DNA of 64,000 bases from Silene latifolia. Lineage: Eukaryota > Streptophyta > Magnoliopsida > Caryophyllales > Caryophyllaceae. The DNA lies in contig NC_133528.1 in the NCBI RefSeq assembly GCF_048544455.1, positions 47,514,002 through 47,578,001 on the forward strand, given 5' to 3'. The notes below the pieces were generated by a model. It made no database searches. It was given only the letters and a program-made list of their open reading frames with translations, and was not told the DNA's origin. This document shows, piece after piece, positions 46,420 to 57,242 of the stretch (position 1 is its first letter; each line of letters begins with the position of its first letter). The position numbers and the translations under genes are program-made.

Positions 46420-46600
46420 TGATACACTCTTAAGAACTCTCTAAGACAATACTTGAGAGACTCAAAAGATTTTGGGTTGATAAATAAATTCCAAGGATGC
46501 CTTCTATTTATATTCATAGGATCACCCCACCTTATGCTAATCTTTCGATGTGGGACAATTTTATTATTTATATATGTTCAATGTGGAACATATAAAATAC
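46420..46600. repeat. Dispersed repeat D, copy 3
   Basis: Matches copies 1 and 2, with GACTCAAAAGATTTTGGGTT and CGATGTGGGACAATTTTATT. The rest of 44520-46950 is AT-rich and shows no gene. Confidence 0.6.
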
Positions 46601-46950
46601 TAAGAAGTATATCATCTTTAATATATTTAAATAATATGAAATCTATACTCGAATGATAGCATTTTTTTTACCACGAATCTAATTATACTATTTTCATAAT
46701 TTTTTTAAAGATATTTTTTTCTTCAAATGAAATGTAAGAAGTTTTTATATAAAAATTAGCAAAATCAATTGAATATAATTTAGGAAATATATATTATAAT
46801 AATTAAAAGATTTTTTACTTTATTTTTATATCAAAAAATATTATTTGTGATACTTTTCTAAATTGATTTTTGATTATGTGGACAGCTTAGAATCGCTCGA
46901 AAAAAGCCTCTTTTATAAATATATATAGATTTGTTTCCTTTCAATTGTTT

Positions 46951-48008
46951 ACATTTGCTCTTTGAATATGTGCGAGTAGTGACCCCCTAGAGTTTAGGGG
47001 GAACCTAAGTAAGGATTAAGGGATGAATTTGGTGGGTTAATGTTGGTAATTGGGTAAATTAGTTGGCTTTTGTTAACATGCATAGAAGGTGTGTAGAAAT
47101 GTGTGAATGAAAGTTCATGTTTTTCTCCATTTTATGCTTAGTGTCTTGTAGAACGAAAGTTTACATAGATGCTTTACATCAAATTCGGATGCTTTGTGAG
47201 AGCTTTGTGTTCATGCTTTGTGAGAGCTTGATAGTGTGTTTACATCAAACTTGGATTTTTTTGTGAGAGCCTAGGAGGAACCATCAAGCTTTGCTCTTTG
47301 ACTCCGACCCCGAAAGGCTTTTTCGAGCCTTAAGGAATAGGATTATTGCAAGAGTTAGAACCTCTTCTCAAGCTACTTCGAACCAAGCAAATTCATCCAC
47401 CCAACCTCTTATTGAAGACACACCACCAAACAACACCATTGATTCTCCACTAGAAAACCCATTTTACAATCTCTAAATCCCCAACACACCACCTCCATAT
47501 ATACCAATTCAACAACCACAAATGGTGGCTTTACGTGACCACAACCGCCTCAACCACAATGACGCTTACAATCCTATTATCTTTGGAACCTTGGCCCCAA
47601 ACAACTTCGAAATGCATCCGGCTCAAATTGGCTTTATTGAGAAGGATAGTTTAGGTGGGCATATTGATGAAGATGCTCATGCCCATCTAAAGAAGTTCAA
47701 AAACAAGGTTGCCATGATGAAGCGGAATGGAGTGTCCAAAGACACATTGAGGTTGATGTTGTTCCCATTTTCTCTAAGAGATAAAGTGGATCGTTGGTTG
47801 AATGTGCACCCTCCGAACACATTTACTACATGGGATGCCTTAGCCAAGGTGTTCTTAGCCAAGTATTACCCATCATCCAAGACCGCTATGCTCCAAAATG
47901 ATATCCATACATTCTAACAAGAAGATGGGGAGTCCTTGGGTAAGGCATGGGATAGGTGCCAAAATCTAATTGCTAGTTGTCCTCACCATGGAATTCCGGC
48001 TTGGTACT
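46951..48008 (+). mobile_element. Athila-like element fragment (leader and gag 5' part)
   Basis: About 340 bases of leader, then an Athila-type gag. It ends abruptly near 48008, where the next element begins. No LTR or primer site of its own was recognised. Confidence 0.6.
47291..48008 (+). pseudogene. Athila-like Gag fragment
   Basis: One frame with two stops (at about 47474 and 47915). It begins LFDSDPERLFRALRNR, then a gag domain (AHLKKFKNKVAMMKRNGVS, LFPFSLRDKVDRWLNVHPP) and continues to SCPHHGIPAW, where homology to the Gag at 49957 would go on but the sequence changes. The zinc knuckle and all of pol are missing. Distinct from the neighbour at 49957, with which it shares the domain layout but not close identity. 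Confidence 0.8.
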
Positions 48009-48060
48009 GTGGACATGGGCCACGTCTCGGTCTGTGGATTTAGGCCGCCTACCAGTAATG
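48009..48060. other. Short unassigned stretch at Athila junction
   Basis: About 50 bases with a repeated TGTGGA pattern (48009 and 48033). The next LTR may start at TG 48009, 48033, 48059 or 48061, and I cannot decide which. Confidence 0.3.
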
Positions 48061-48403
48061 TGACTATAATTTGAGCATACTTAGTCCCCGAATTAGCCTT
48101 GTTCCCATGCTTTTTAGTGCATATTTGGGTCATTTATTGTCTTTAGTCCTTTGTTTTGCATATTCTTTGAGGTTTTGATCCCTTGGTAGGAAAGGAGTGC
48201 AAACCTTGTATTTTCATGGCAAAATAGAGCTAAATTGATTTAATTCAATGACCAAGCATCAAAGAGAAGACAAGACTAGAAGGCCTTTGTACATACTATA
48301 GTAGATGGGCAATGATGAGAAAAGATCCTTGCATCCCCGAGGAAATCCTCAAGGATTGTATGAAGAGAAAGGAAGAAAAGAAGAAAGGAAGAAGTTGATC
48401 TAC

Positions 48404-48591
48404 AATCCGAGTGGATTGCCCACAATTCGCCCGTCCAAGACAAGCAATCCGAGCGTCTTCCTCAGCTGGACGCTCGTCCAAAACCACCACAATCCGCCCG
48501 TCCACCCCACGAATCCGCTCGTCCAAAACTACCACAATTCGCCCGTCCCGTGCCCTGGACGCTCGGATTGTGTGACAGCTAATCCGTCTTC
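48404..48591. repeat. Phased array of nine AATCCG(C/A)(C/G)CGTCC-type motifs
   Basis: Motif starts at 48404, 48424, 48446, 48468, 48491, 48512, 48536, 48557 and 48581; intervals 20-24, average about 22. Most read AATCCGNNCGTCC; two are inverted (GGACGCTCGTCC, GGACGCTCGGATT) and the first is itself a palindrome (CAATCCGAGTGGATTG). Confidence 0.85.
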
Positions 48592-48735
48592 TACTCGTTC
48601 TATGAAGGATGCGCATACCTCGGGAAAGACTAGCAAAAAGGAGACTCGCATATTTTTCTGAGAGGAGCGATTCCTCAAGGACTTAATCATCATTTAAGCC
48701 CTTAGTAAACCCTAATTTGTGTACCTAATCCCCAC

Positions 48736-48743
48736 TATAAATA
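48736..48743 (+). promoter_or_regulatory. TATA box of Athila-like LTR 2
   Basis: TATAAATA about 145 bases after the phased motif array and followed by an AT-rich, pyrimidine-containing leader. Confidence 0.6.
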
Positions 48744-49832
48744 CCCCATTAGTCTAATTAGGTTGGCATGTTCTTCTTATCAATCTTTAGTGTAGTTTAT
48801 ATTAATCAAATCTCTCTTTAATCTTGTAATCAACTTTTAATCAAGCCTTAATACAAATCTCATTTCCTTAATCTCTCTCTTGTTCATCTTTCATTTTGGG
48901 TAATTGAAGATTATTTGGGTTATTATTGGGAGATTGACAACCTTCCAATCAATCATCAAGTACTTCTATTATTCTTTGCTTTATTATTGGAATCATTAGT
49001 AGGTATAATTCTCTTAATCCCTTTTTAATTATTGTTAATCATCTCTATTTATTCATCATGTTTTACTTTGTTGGTATGATTGACAACCTTGCTAGCATGT
49101 TCAACATGATAATGAGTGAGTAGTTTTCTTAGCTAGGGTTAATGGGTAATTAGGGGAAACCAACATGGGGGATGATTCATGCTTAAATTAATATGTTTTC
49201 ATAGTTTATTTGCTTGCTTGTTGTGATCTCAACTTATGCACATGTTATGTTTGATGAAATGCGAGCCTATGAATCCTTGCATTTTTTACCCATCACCTAT
49301 CTTTTCAATGAGACTTGTAAGACATAAACCAACTCGAGTCTCATTAGACCATGCATATAGTTGAGTAGGGAAGATTAAGTCGACTTGTAGGTGTTGTACA
49401 ATCTAATCGATTCGGCTCCGGGACCCAAACTTTCCTAGGATTGTAAGATATAAACCAACTCGATCCATCACAACAATAATTGCTTGCTTATAATTTGAGA
49501 ATATGTTTGTATGATCAATTCCCATGAATCCCCTATGACCCCATGACACCCTAGTGCCTTTTATCAATTGTTTACATCCCTTTTTAATCATCTTGCTTGT
49601 TTACTTTTATTTAGTTTAGTGATCTTCTATTCCAACCCCAAATTATGACACCCTAGACACCGCTAGTTGCAATTGAAAATCTCATCTCAATTCCCGTCAC
49701 TTGGGATCCGACCTTTACTTGCCTCTTTACTAATTGTATAGTTGTTTGTGGAGTTATAAATAGTGTTTTGGTCTAGGTGCTCCTAACGACAAGTACCGAA
49801 AACTAAACCTCTCAAGAGAGTCCGACCAAAAA

Positions 49833-49850
49833 TGGCGCCGTTGTCGGGGA
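49833..49850 (+). other. Athila-like element 2 primer-binding site (tRNA-Asp type)
   Basis: TGGCGCCGTTGTCGGGGA, identical to the site of the gag-only element at 31782-31799. Confidence 0.88.
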
Positions 49851-49956
49851 CGGTGTTAACTTGATTTAGATTTTATTAGATTGTTATTAGTTGTGTCTTT
49901 CTTTGCCTTGGGGAAGTAAAACTCCTCAAGGTTTGTTCTAATTATTTTCGAGTTGT

Positions 49957-51354
49957 TTGATATTTTGCATGTCTAGAAGATCACAAGGTAACTTGTTACC
50001 CTTTGATCACGAAATTGAAAGGACTTTGACAAACAATAGAAGACTTGCTAGAAGAACTTTGAGAGGTATTGGTGAGGTTGTAGATATTCAACCAAACACT
50101 ATTGAGTTCATCAACCCTTTTGTAAGAGAAGGTGAGGAGAACCCAACACAAAATCCAACACAAAATCCAACACAAAATCAACCCACAATGCCTAAATTTT
50201 CATCACATTCCGTACCAACCGAGGAGAACCTACCCAATGGTACTCCCACACCACAACATTTAACCGGAAATTTCATTGCCAAATCCGCATTTATCCAATT
50301 AGTCGAAAGAAGCCAATTTGGGGGGATGCCTAGTGAAGACCCTCATTCTCACATGGAGACTTTTTGTGACTATTGTGATGCGATTTCACAAACCGGTGTA
50401 ACTCAAGACCAAATTCGATGGGTCTTATTTCCTTTTTCTCTAATTGGCACCGCAAAACAATGGTTGAAAGGCCTTGATAAGGCTACTCTCGGAATCGACT
50501 CTTGGAAGAAGTTGGCTCTAGCTTTCTACAAAAAGTTCTACCCACCGGAAAAGACTAACATGCTAAGAGCTCAAATTACGGGCTTTAAGCAAAGAGATGA
50601 AGAATCTTTGTATGAAGCTTGGGAGCGATTCAAGGGAATTTGTCGCTCATGTCCTCATCATGGACTTAGCGAGTGGTTCTTGGTACAACCATTTTGGAAT
50701 GGTCTTTATGAAGACTCAAGAAACATTCTCAACATGGGATCAAATGGTATGTTCACCGAAGTTGACGATAATCAAACTTGGAACAAGATTAAGGAAATGG
50801 CGGTCCATAATTCACAATATAGTAGACCTCGCAAGGCTACTAGAGGAGGAAAGCATGAAGTGGACTCTATTACTCAATTGGGTGCTAAACTTAGTGCTCA
50901 CATTGATACCATCAACTTGAAGTTCGAAAAAGCTATGGCTAGACTTGAAGAAGCCTCAAAATCACCAAAGCATCATGTCAATGCCATGACGGCATATTCA
51001 TCAATCCCAAGCGGGATATGTGAGAATTGTGGAACTTTGGGACATGACCAAAGTGAATGTAGGGGAACAAATGAACAAGTGAATACTTTTCAAGCATACA
51101 AGAGTGGTACCCCTTATTCCAATTATTACAATGAAAACACCAAATTCCACCCAAATCTCTCATAAAAAAGCCAAAATGTTCAAAACCCTCAACCAACATA
51201 CACCCCACCTCCTATGAGAAACCAAAATCAAAGACCCTTTTACAACCAAAACCAAGGTTACCAAAATCAAACTCCATACAATCAAAAAAATGACCAAGGT
51301 TTTGATGTTCAAAAAGCGGTCCTCCAAATGCAAAAGAATCAACAAGAGTTTTTC
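49957..51354 (+). pseudogene. Athila-like Gag, interrupted by a chromovirus LTR
   Basis: 402 codons open, then a TAA at 51163, with the frame continuing to 51354. The likely start is the ATG at 49969 (MSRRSQGNLLPFDHEIE). The gag domain covers about residues 100-230 (IRWVLFPFSLIGTAKQWL, YEAWERFKGICRSCPHHG). A canonical CCHC knuckle CENCGTLGHDQSEC lies near residue 345, followed by an Asn/Gln/Pro-rich tail. A short repeat of NPTQ occurs near residue 65. The chromovirus LTR cuts the gene at 51355; pol is not found on the other side. Confidence 0.87.
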
Positions 51355-52466
51355 TGTAACACCCCCATACTCCAAGTGCCTTACCAGGACCACTCAGGTA
51401 TAAGGATGCTACCATCTCGGTTACCCGAGGCATGATATTCATAAGACAATAACGAAACAACTTTAAATAATATAAGTTTAGTGAAAGGTTACAACTGAAA
51501 CCAAATACCAAAATACGATACATGTTCTCAAAACCAACCGTCTCTTTGAATTAATCGAAATGTTATAAAACTAGTAAAGCTACAAAGCGGAAGACTTCTA
51601 TCGTCGACGGTGGCACATCCCGGCTATCCCAAAGACTCAACTCAAACCGCTCAATTCTGCTCACCATCCCCGAATGGATCACCGCAGTTTTACAAAACAA
51701 CAACCGGGACAAGACTAATCACACAACTTATATATATCAACAATACGATAAAAGCACAACCTTAACCGTCACACACACACAATCACACCGGTCCATCAAT
51801 CTCAATCACCGATGTCCACTGGACCAGCCCGCCGAGTGGGGGACCGCAGGCCATTCCCACCTAAGCCCCGCTCATCATACCGAGCGATAACCCTGTCCAT
51901 TAATGTGCAGATCCCCTTCCGTGGCGGGTTCCACGAAGGGCGAAACTAGGGCGTGAAGCCACTCCCGCAAGTGACTCCACTCAGCCGAGAACGCATCTCG
52001 AGAACCAGAGACAAACAATCACAATCACAGCCGTCACAATACAATTACGATATTAAACAATAAATCTCAACACATCAACAATCATCCCATTATGGGACTA
52101 ATACTGAGTCGGAAATCCTACCTGGAAAGCACAACTATCAGACGGTCTCAACAGCTGTATCAAAAAGCCTCTTCTACAAATCCTCCTCCTATCATACATA
52201 CACATAAACACTACCAAATCACAATCTACAACAAAACCCTCAAATCCCTATATTAGGGTTTAACCAACTTTAAGGAAAAACTATAAAAACGGTACATAGA
52301 TCTTACCCTCGACGCAAGGATCACAACAATATAAAGAAAGGTATAATCCGACCTTCCAAGCTCCGGGATTTGCTAATGATGCGATGTCAGACAAACTACG
52401 TAACTCCTTTTCTCCTCACTTAGGTTTTAGAAAAGATAAAAGAAACTAAGAAAAGTGACGGACAAC

Positions 52467-52474
52467 CTTTTATA
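52467..52474 (-). promoter_or_regulatory. TATA box of chromovirus LTR
   Basis: TATAAAAG on the element strand, 55 bases downstream of the palindrome array. Confidence 0.6.
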
Positions 52475-52528
52475 CTTATCTCGCATCATTTAACAAAACC
52501 CGACAAAACATCCCCCGTAAACCGGCTA

Positions 52529-52673
52529 CTCGATCGAGTATCTAAGGTACTCGATCGAGTGCCCCCTTACTCGATCGAGTACCCACGTTACTCGATCGAG
52601 TACCCAACAGGTCAGAAACTATTTTAAATCGCAACTCACCCTTACTCGACAGAGTAAGGCCTACTCGATAGAG
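52529..52673. repeat. Phased CTCGATCGAG array in chromovirus LTR
   Basis: Perfect CTCGATCGAG at 52529, 52550, 52570 and 52591 (intervals 21, 20, 21), and degenerate copies CTCGACAGAG at 52645 and CTCGATAGAG at 52664 (19 apart). The wider consensus is TACTCGATCGAGTA. Confidence 0.92.
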
Positions 52674-52705
52674 TACCCAGAGACTTATAAATACGGAGTA
52701 TTACA

Positions 52706-52898
52706 GTCTTCCCTCCTTAAAAAGAACTTCGTCCCCGAAGTTCAACCCATACTCTAAAAAGAAACATACTAACTCGATCAAGACACAACAACGTGACTAA
52801 GAACTCAAAACGAAACTCCAACCCAAACATGAACTCGTAACACCAACTCCACTAACTATTCCTACCTCCACAACATGGCTCACGATATCGTATCAACT
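52706..52898 (-). mobile_element. Chromovirus 3' internal region, part 1
   Basis: Begins with the polypurine tract on the element strand (52706-52718) and a GGGGACGAAGTTC box. No coding domain is recognised. Interrupted at 52898 by a solo Tat LTR. Confidence 0.65.
52894..52898. repeat. Target duplication of solo Tat LTR, left
   Basis: CAACT directly before the LTR; repeated at 55309-55313. Confidence 0.88.
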
Positions 52899-53307
52899 TG
52901 TAGATACCTCATTTCTGCACCTCCCGCAAACCACTCGGTGATGATTGGGCCGCATGTTTGGTACGCGGAACGATTTGTGACAGTTCGTAAGATTATCGTC
53001 AAGTGATTGCTCAAATATTAATGTCTACCTCTTAGTTGTCATCTACGTGCCGATACGGTCGTTTTGACAGTAATTAGAGTATATTTGGAGTCCGGGTCTA
53101 AAACCGTCTTCATTTTCTGATAACCGTTAAATCCCGAGTCAGAATGTTCTGGAATGTTCCGGATATTTCTATTCCATATTTCATAATCTTTATCCTTTGG
53201 TAAACAATTTCCCGTAATATTCACATAAGATATTGAGGAAAACCAAATTATTCCGTCCTACCATAACTTAAACACGGAAATCTTTCTTCCGCAGAAGGAA
53301 ACCCCTT

Positions 53308-53373
53308 GGGAAGAGACGCAGCAGGTGCTGCGCCTCTTCCAAGAGACGCATGATCGCTGCGCGCCTCTTCCCA
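53308..53373. repeat. Palindrome pair 1 in solo LTR, upstream of TATA
   Basis: GACGCAGCAGGTGCTGCGCC and GACGCATGATCGCTGCGCGCC, about 31 bases apart, ending 94 bases before the TATA box. Confidence 0.85.
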
Positions 53374-53466
53374 GCCCTTTCTCGCGTATTTCTCGTATCT
53401 TTTTTATATCTTTCCGAGATTCACTTCCAAAGAGTCTCCGAAACCCTAATTCCTTCACGTGATTAG

Positions 53467-53474
53467 TATAAATA
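53467..53474 (+). promoter_or_regulatory. TATA box of solo Tat LTR
   Basis: TATAAATA within TTAGTATAAATAG. The position corresponds to 25040-25047 of the other LTR. Confidence 0.75.
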
Positions 53475-53910
53475 GGAGCCTTCGCTCCTCATATTTCTCA
53501 CGCGAGTGTCCGCCCTTCTCTTCTCCCTTTGCATTCTAGACTTTTGTTCTTACTTTTTGGCGTCTACGTGCTTGAACATTCGACCACGTAAGCTCGTATC
53601 CTTCTGAGTACCAGCCTCGTTTGCATGACCGACCAATTTGACCAACTCCACATCAATCAACTTAATTAATCTAATCGTTTTCCTCTTACGAGGGCACTTT
53701 CTTTGCATTCGCGTCGAGCATCACTAATCGATATCTTAGTCCTTCTCATTTCGTCAACATGTAAGTCTGAGGGTGTATAATCTCTCTTTTATTCATTGTA
53801 TTTTAATTATTGTATCACAATTGTAAGGTTTATGTCGAAAATGCCAATTAAAACCGATTTCTAAAACCTTTGTTAAAACCCTTTTTTACGGATTTTCAGT
53901 AGACAAACGT

Positions 53911-53973
53911 CGAGAAAGGACGCAGCAACTGCTGCGCCTCTTCGAAGGAGCGCAGTTCCTGCTGCGTCTCTTC
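53911..53973. repeat. Palindrome pair 2 in solo LTR
   Basis: GACGCAGCAACTGCTGCGCC and GAGCGCAGTTCCTGCTGCG, 30 bases apart. A third, degenerate copy (GGGGCTGCCGCAATTCCTGC) follows. Confidence 0.85.
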
Positions 53974-54529
53974 GTGGGGCTGCCGCAATTCCTGCTTCCT
54001 TTCTTCTTCGTTCGTCCTCTGTAATTCGTCGTGTTTATTTGTTTTCGTTTATTTGTTAATTCTTCATCATGATAGTTTATAATCTCATATGTATATCGTT
54101 CATCATTCATTAGCATATAATTCGTCATAAATCCGACTTAAATCCCAAATAATCTAATATTTGCGGGTTTTCGTCATTAAATTCAAATCCGGGTTATAGA
54201 GATTCAATTCATCAATATTGGGTTTCTGGAATTCGTCTTTGATATAGCTTTCATCTGTCTTTTGTCGTATTTATCATATATTCGTCATTAATCCATCGTG
54301 TTTAACATAATTAATTGATTTAATTTGTTTAGCTTGTGAATATCTTTCACTCATGTAATTAATCCACCTTAATTCCGTCTTATCCATGTTTTACTATTTA
54401 CATGACCCAATCACATGTTAAATAACCTATTAATCACTTCCATCCGAGTAAATAATTTAATCCATCATTAAATTTATCAACGAGTATTAACAAAACGCGA
54501 TTCCGGCTTCACAGCCAGAATTCAGGTCA

Positions 54530-54591
54530 GGAACAGACGCAGCGTCTGCTGCGCCTATTCCAAAGGACGCAGCGTCTGCTGCGCTTGTTCC
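54530..54591. repeat. Palindrome pair 3 in solo LTR
   Basis: GACGCAGCGTCTGCTGCG occurs twice, 30 bases apart, at the same relative place as 23922-23982. Confidence 0.85.
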
Positions 54592-55308
54592 GGGCTGAAT
54601 TCTGTCTCTGAACTCCGTTTTCTGCTTTGACTTAGTTATTTAGTTTACGTATAATTAAATATTAACCGTATTATCACCTTCTGATCTGTTTGTTATTTAT
54701 TCTTTTATTCTTTTTCTCAAATTATCCGTTTTAAAGGTATTTTCGACATAAATCGCCTAACCCAATGTAATTATTGTAATTTTCATTATTGTAATCTATA
54801 ATTATTGTATTTCTTTTATTGCTTGAATGTCTTCGCATGTAATTGAGCATTAAATTCCAACTTCGACCCAATTGTATGTTAAACTAATTGTTAACCGACT
54901 TAGCCTAATTCTCACATGTTAGGATTAAAACTTGGATGTTGCATTGCATGCATATAGCCGACGATAATCGAGTACGAATAACTTCCCTAATCATTAGTAG
55001 AGGCCGCTATCGAGGCGGGCGGGATTAGGTGTTCGATCAAAAGAGCTTCCTAATACGTACCCTCACCCCTTACTCCAGATATCTGTGAACACCCGTGTTC
55101 ATTGGCATCCACGAGAGTCATTCTAGACATAGAAGGCTAAGGGTAACGATTGCTTAGTGTTCATGTCTCTACTTTGTGTCTTGACATGACACGAGGTATT
55201 CGAACGGTTCCAATTTCCCATAAAAATTGGTGGCGACTCCATACAAAAATGCAAACGCTTGTTTCTCTTTTCCTCCCAAGCGCCCCCGTGGGCCCCCGCT
55301 GTCCACAC

Positions 55309-55684
55309 AACTCCATTATATCTCTTTCAATACTAACTCCATACATTACCAACTGGCTCCGTAATATATTATCCAGAGCAAATCCAATATCAAAATACCC
55401 ATAACATCAAACGGAATGTTACATTCTACCACCCTTAAAAGGAACTTCGTCCTTGAAGTTTACTCAGACTCATAACATCATCCTCCAACTGTCAACTCTA
55501 TATAAAATATTCTCATACTCCGAAGCATCACACTACAACAAGCACGACCATGGCCTTTTATAAGTATCATTCACAAAACAAATCCCTCCTTTACGCTACG
55601 CTAACACTCTACTTCCAATTATATTACAACATGCACCACCATGAAACTCTCTTTTATCGCATCCTACTCCTCTTACAACATGCA
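55309..55684 (-). mobile_element. Chromovirus 3' internal region, part 2, with second LTR-like junction
   Basis: Continues the chromovirus region after the solo LTR (starts with CAACT). On the element strand a second purine tract plus TGTAACATTCCG (plus-strand 55411-55436) repeats the layout of the true junction at 52705, with its own GGACGAAGTTCC box. This may be a remnant of another chromovirus LTR. It ends at about 55684, where Tat element 2 leader sequence begins. Confidence 0.5.
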
Positions 55685-56157
55685 CCACCACAGACTTCGG
55701 GTTTGATGGTTCGGTATGGCAACCCACCCTTTAAACCAAAACCTTTTTAAATGCACTCAGCATCCCGTTATAATGCTTGTATAAATGTTTGTACCTTACG
55801 TGATCACCATTTCTAAACAAAACCATGACGATTTTTCAAAGAATCAAAACCCTTTTCTTAATCAAAGATTTCGAAATAGGCCTTCAATTAGCGCAAAATC
55901 CGGTCATAACTCTGTCCGTTTGTCGTGTCAAAATTCGGGCCACAAGCCCATTTCAAAACCTCGCTTCGAGTCCACTCCTACAGCTACACTATAGTTGACT
56001 AGGACACACATTCTCAAACCTTGTCTTTCTTCAAAACTCACTCAACACAAGTGGCACACACCCACTTCACGAGTCAAAACATTTCTTCTTTTAGCAAGTT
56101 TGGTAGAATGGTCGATCGTGTTTTGATTCGTCGCCGGTCTATTATCCAGTTTTCAAG
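55685..56157 (+). mobile_element. Tat element 2 leader (partial)
   Basis: Aligns with 22401-22880 inverted (for example GACTTCGGGTTTGATGGTTC against its counterpart near 22850). No gene. Confidence 0.75.
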
Positions 56158-57242
56158 ATGCCTGGATCCAGCGAAACAAATCTCCACCAACTTCAAGATG
56201 GTAATGATCGAATCCTAGCCGCGCTAGCCCAAATGCAAGTTACCCAAGACCAAGTCTATGACCGCCTCGAGACCATCGAGGGCCGAATCTATGCCGTAGA
56301 GGGAAGATTGCCTCCTCAAGAAGATGAAGTAATAGGTGATTACGAGAATGAATCCAGGGATGAAAATCCTCTCATGGGGATGACTGTAGCCGAGAAAAGA
56401 CTCCAATACTTAGAGGAGCAATTGATGTACCTTAAAGGGGATGACATTTACAGGGAGAAAAATCGCAAGTATGAGGCCGTCAATTCCAAATTGCCAACTA
56501 ACTTCAATATGACGGATATCCCTAAATTCAAGGGCATGAGAACCCTTTGAACCACATCCGTGCCTTCAAGGATTACATGTCTATCAAAGGCATCAAACCT
56601 GAGATGTTCTTAAGGATCTTTCCTTCATCTCTTGACACTATCCCAAAGCAATGGTTCTACTCCTTAGATCACAAGAAGGTCGCTACTTGGGAGGATGCCG
56701 CAATCGAGTTTTCTAAACAATATACGGATAATGCCGAGATCCAAGTAAACATGCGTACTCTAGAGGTTCTTACCCAAAATGACAAAGAAGGATTCACCGA
56801 CTTCCTAAGTAGGTGGAGGAAGACTAGCACTCAACTAGTTGAACGCCCGGATGAGGCTACCCTTGTGGAGAAGTTTGTGGACAATCTCAAACCCATCTAT
56901 GCCAATCATTTGAGATACCAAAACATCAAAACTTTCAAGGACTTGACCGTGCTAGGGACAAGGATTGAAGATGACATCCGTAAAGGACTCTTGTCCAAAA
57001 CGGTAGGCCGAGGATATCAAGGTTCAACAAGTCGTTCATACGGCTCTACTAGCAAGACCGATGAAGTTAACCTTCTCGAGCCATCCAAGAAAAATACACC
57101 ACCAAGGAAATTCACAAATCTTGGGGACACTTACTCCAACGCTCTAAAAAGGTTAATGAAGCAAGGTAAACTCCAACCCATTGGACCTACTCCCGAACCC
57201 GAAAGGAAATCCAAATTCTTTGGACGAGAATTCGTACTGTGA
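56158..57242 (+). pseudogene. Tat element 2 Gag (frameshifted)
   Basis: Starts MPGSSETNLHQLQDGNDR with the same coiled-coil-like N-terminus as element 1. One base is lost at about 56527-56533 (DIPKFKG, then frame change), after which the capsid-like part continues in the frame of 56547 (HIRAFKDYMSIKGIKPEMFL). A one-base gain near 57215 shifts the frame again, before the knuckle. Apart from these, similarity to element 1 is high, so the defects are recent relative to the split of the copies. Confidence 0.87.

Larger units (their letters stand above)
48061..49828 (+). repeat. Athila-like element 2, 5' LTR
   Basis: Ends CCGACCA at 49828, four bases before a tRNA-Asp-type primer site, so the orientation is +. 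It starts about TGACTATAATTTGAGC. It contains a phased motif array (48404-48591) and TATAAATA at 48736. The partner LTR is not in the window. Confidence 0.75.
51355..52705 (-). repeat. Chromovirus-like 3' LTR
   Basis: 1351 bp. On the element strand it starts TGTAATACTCCGTATTTATA just after the purine tract AAGGAGGGAAGAC and ends GGGGGTGTTACA. Such termini, with the preceding GGGGACGAAGTTC motif, are characteristic of Tekay-like chromoviruses. It contains a phased CTCGATCGAG array and a TATA box. It is inserted in the Athila-like Gag. Confidence 0.82.
52899..55308 (+). mobile_element. Solo LTR of the Tat family
   Basis: 2410 bp, TGTAGATACC...GTCCACA, aligned end to end with the inverted LTR at 23201-25606. 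Perfect 5-bp target duplication CAACT on both sides and no internal sequence attached, so it is a solo LTR made by recombination between two LTRs. It has a TATA box at 53467 and three palindrome pairs. It sits inside the chromovirus 3' region. Confidence 0.92.
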
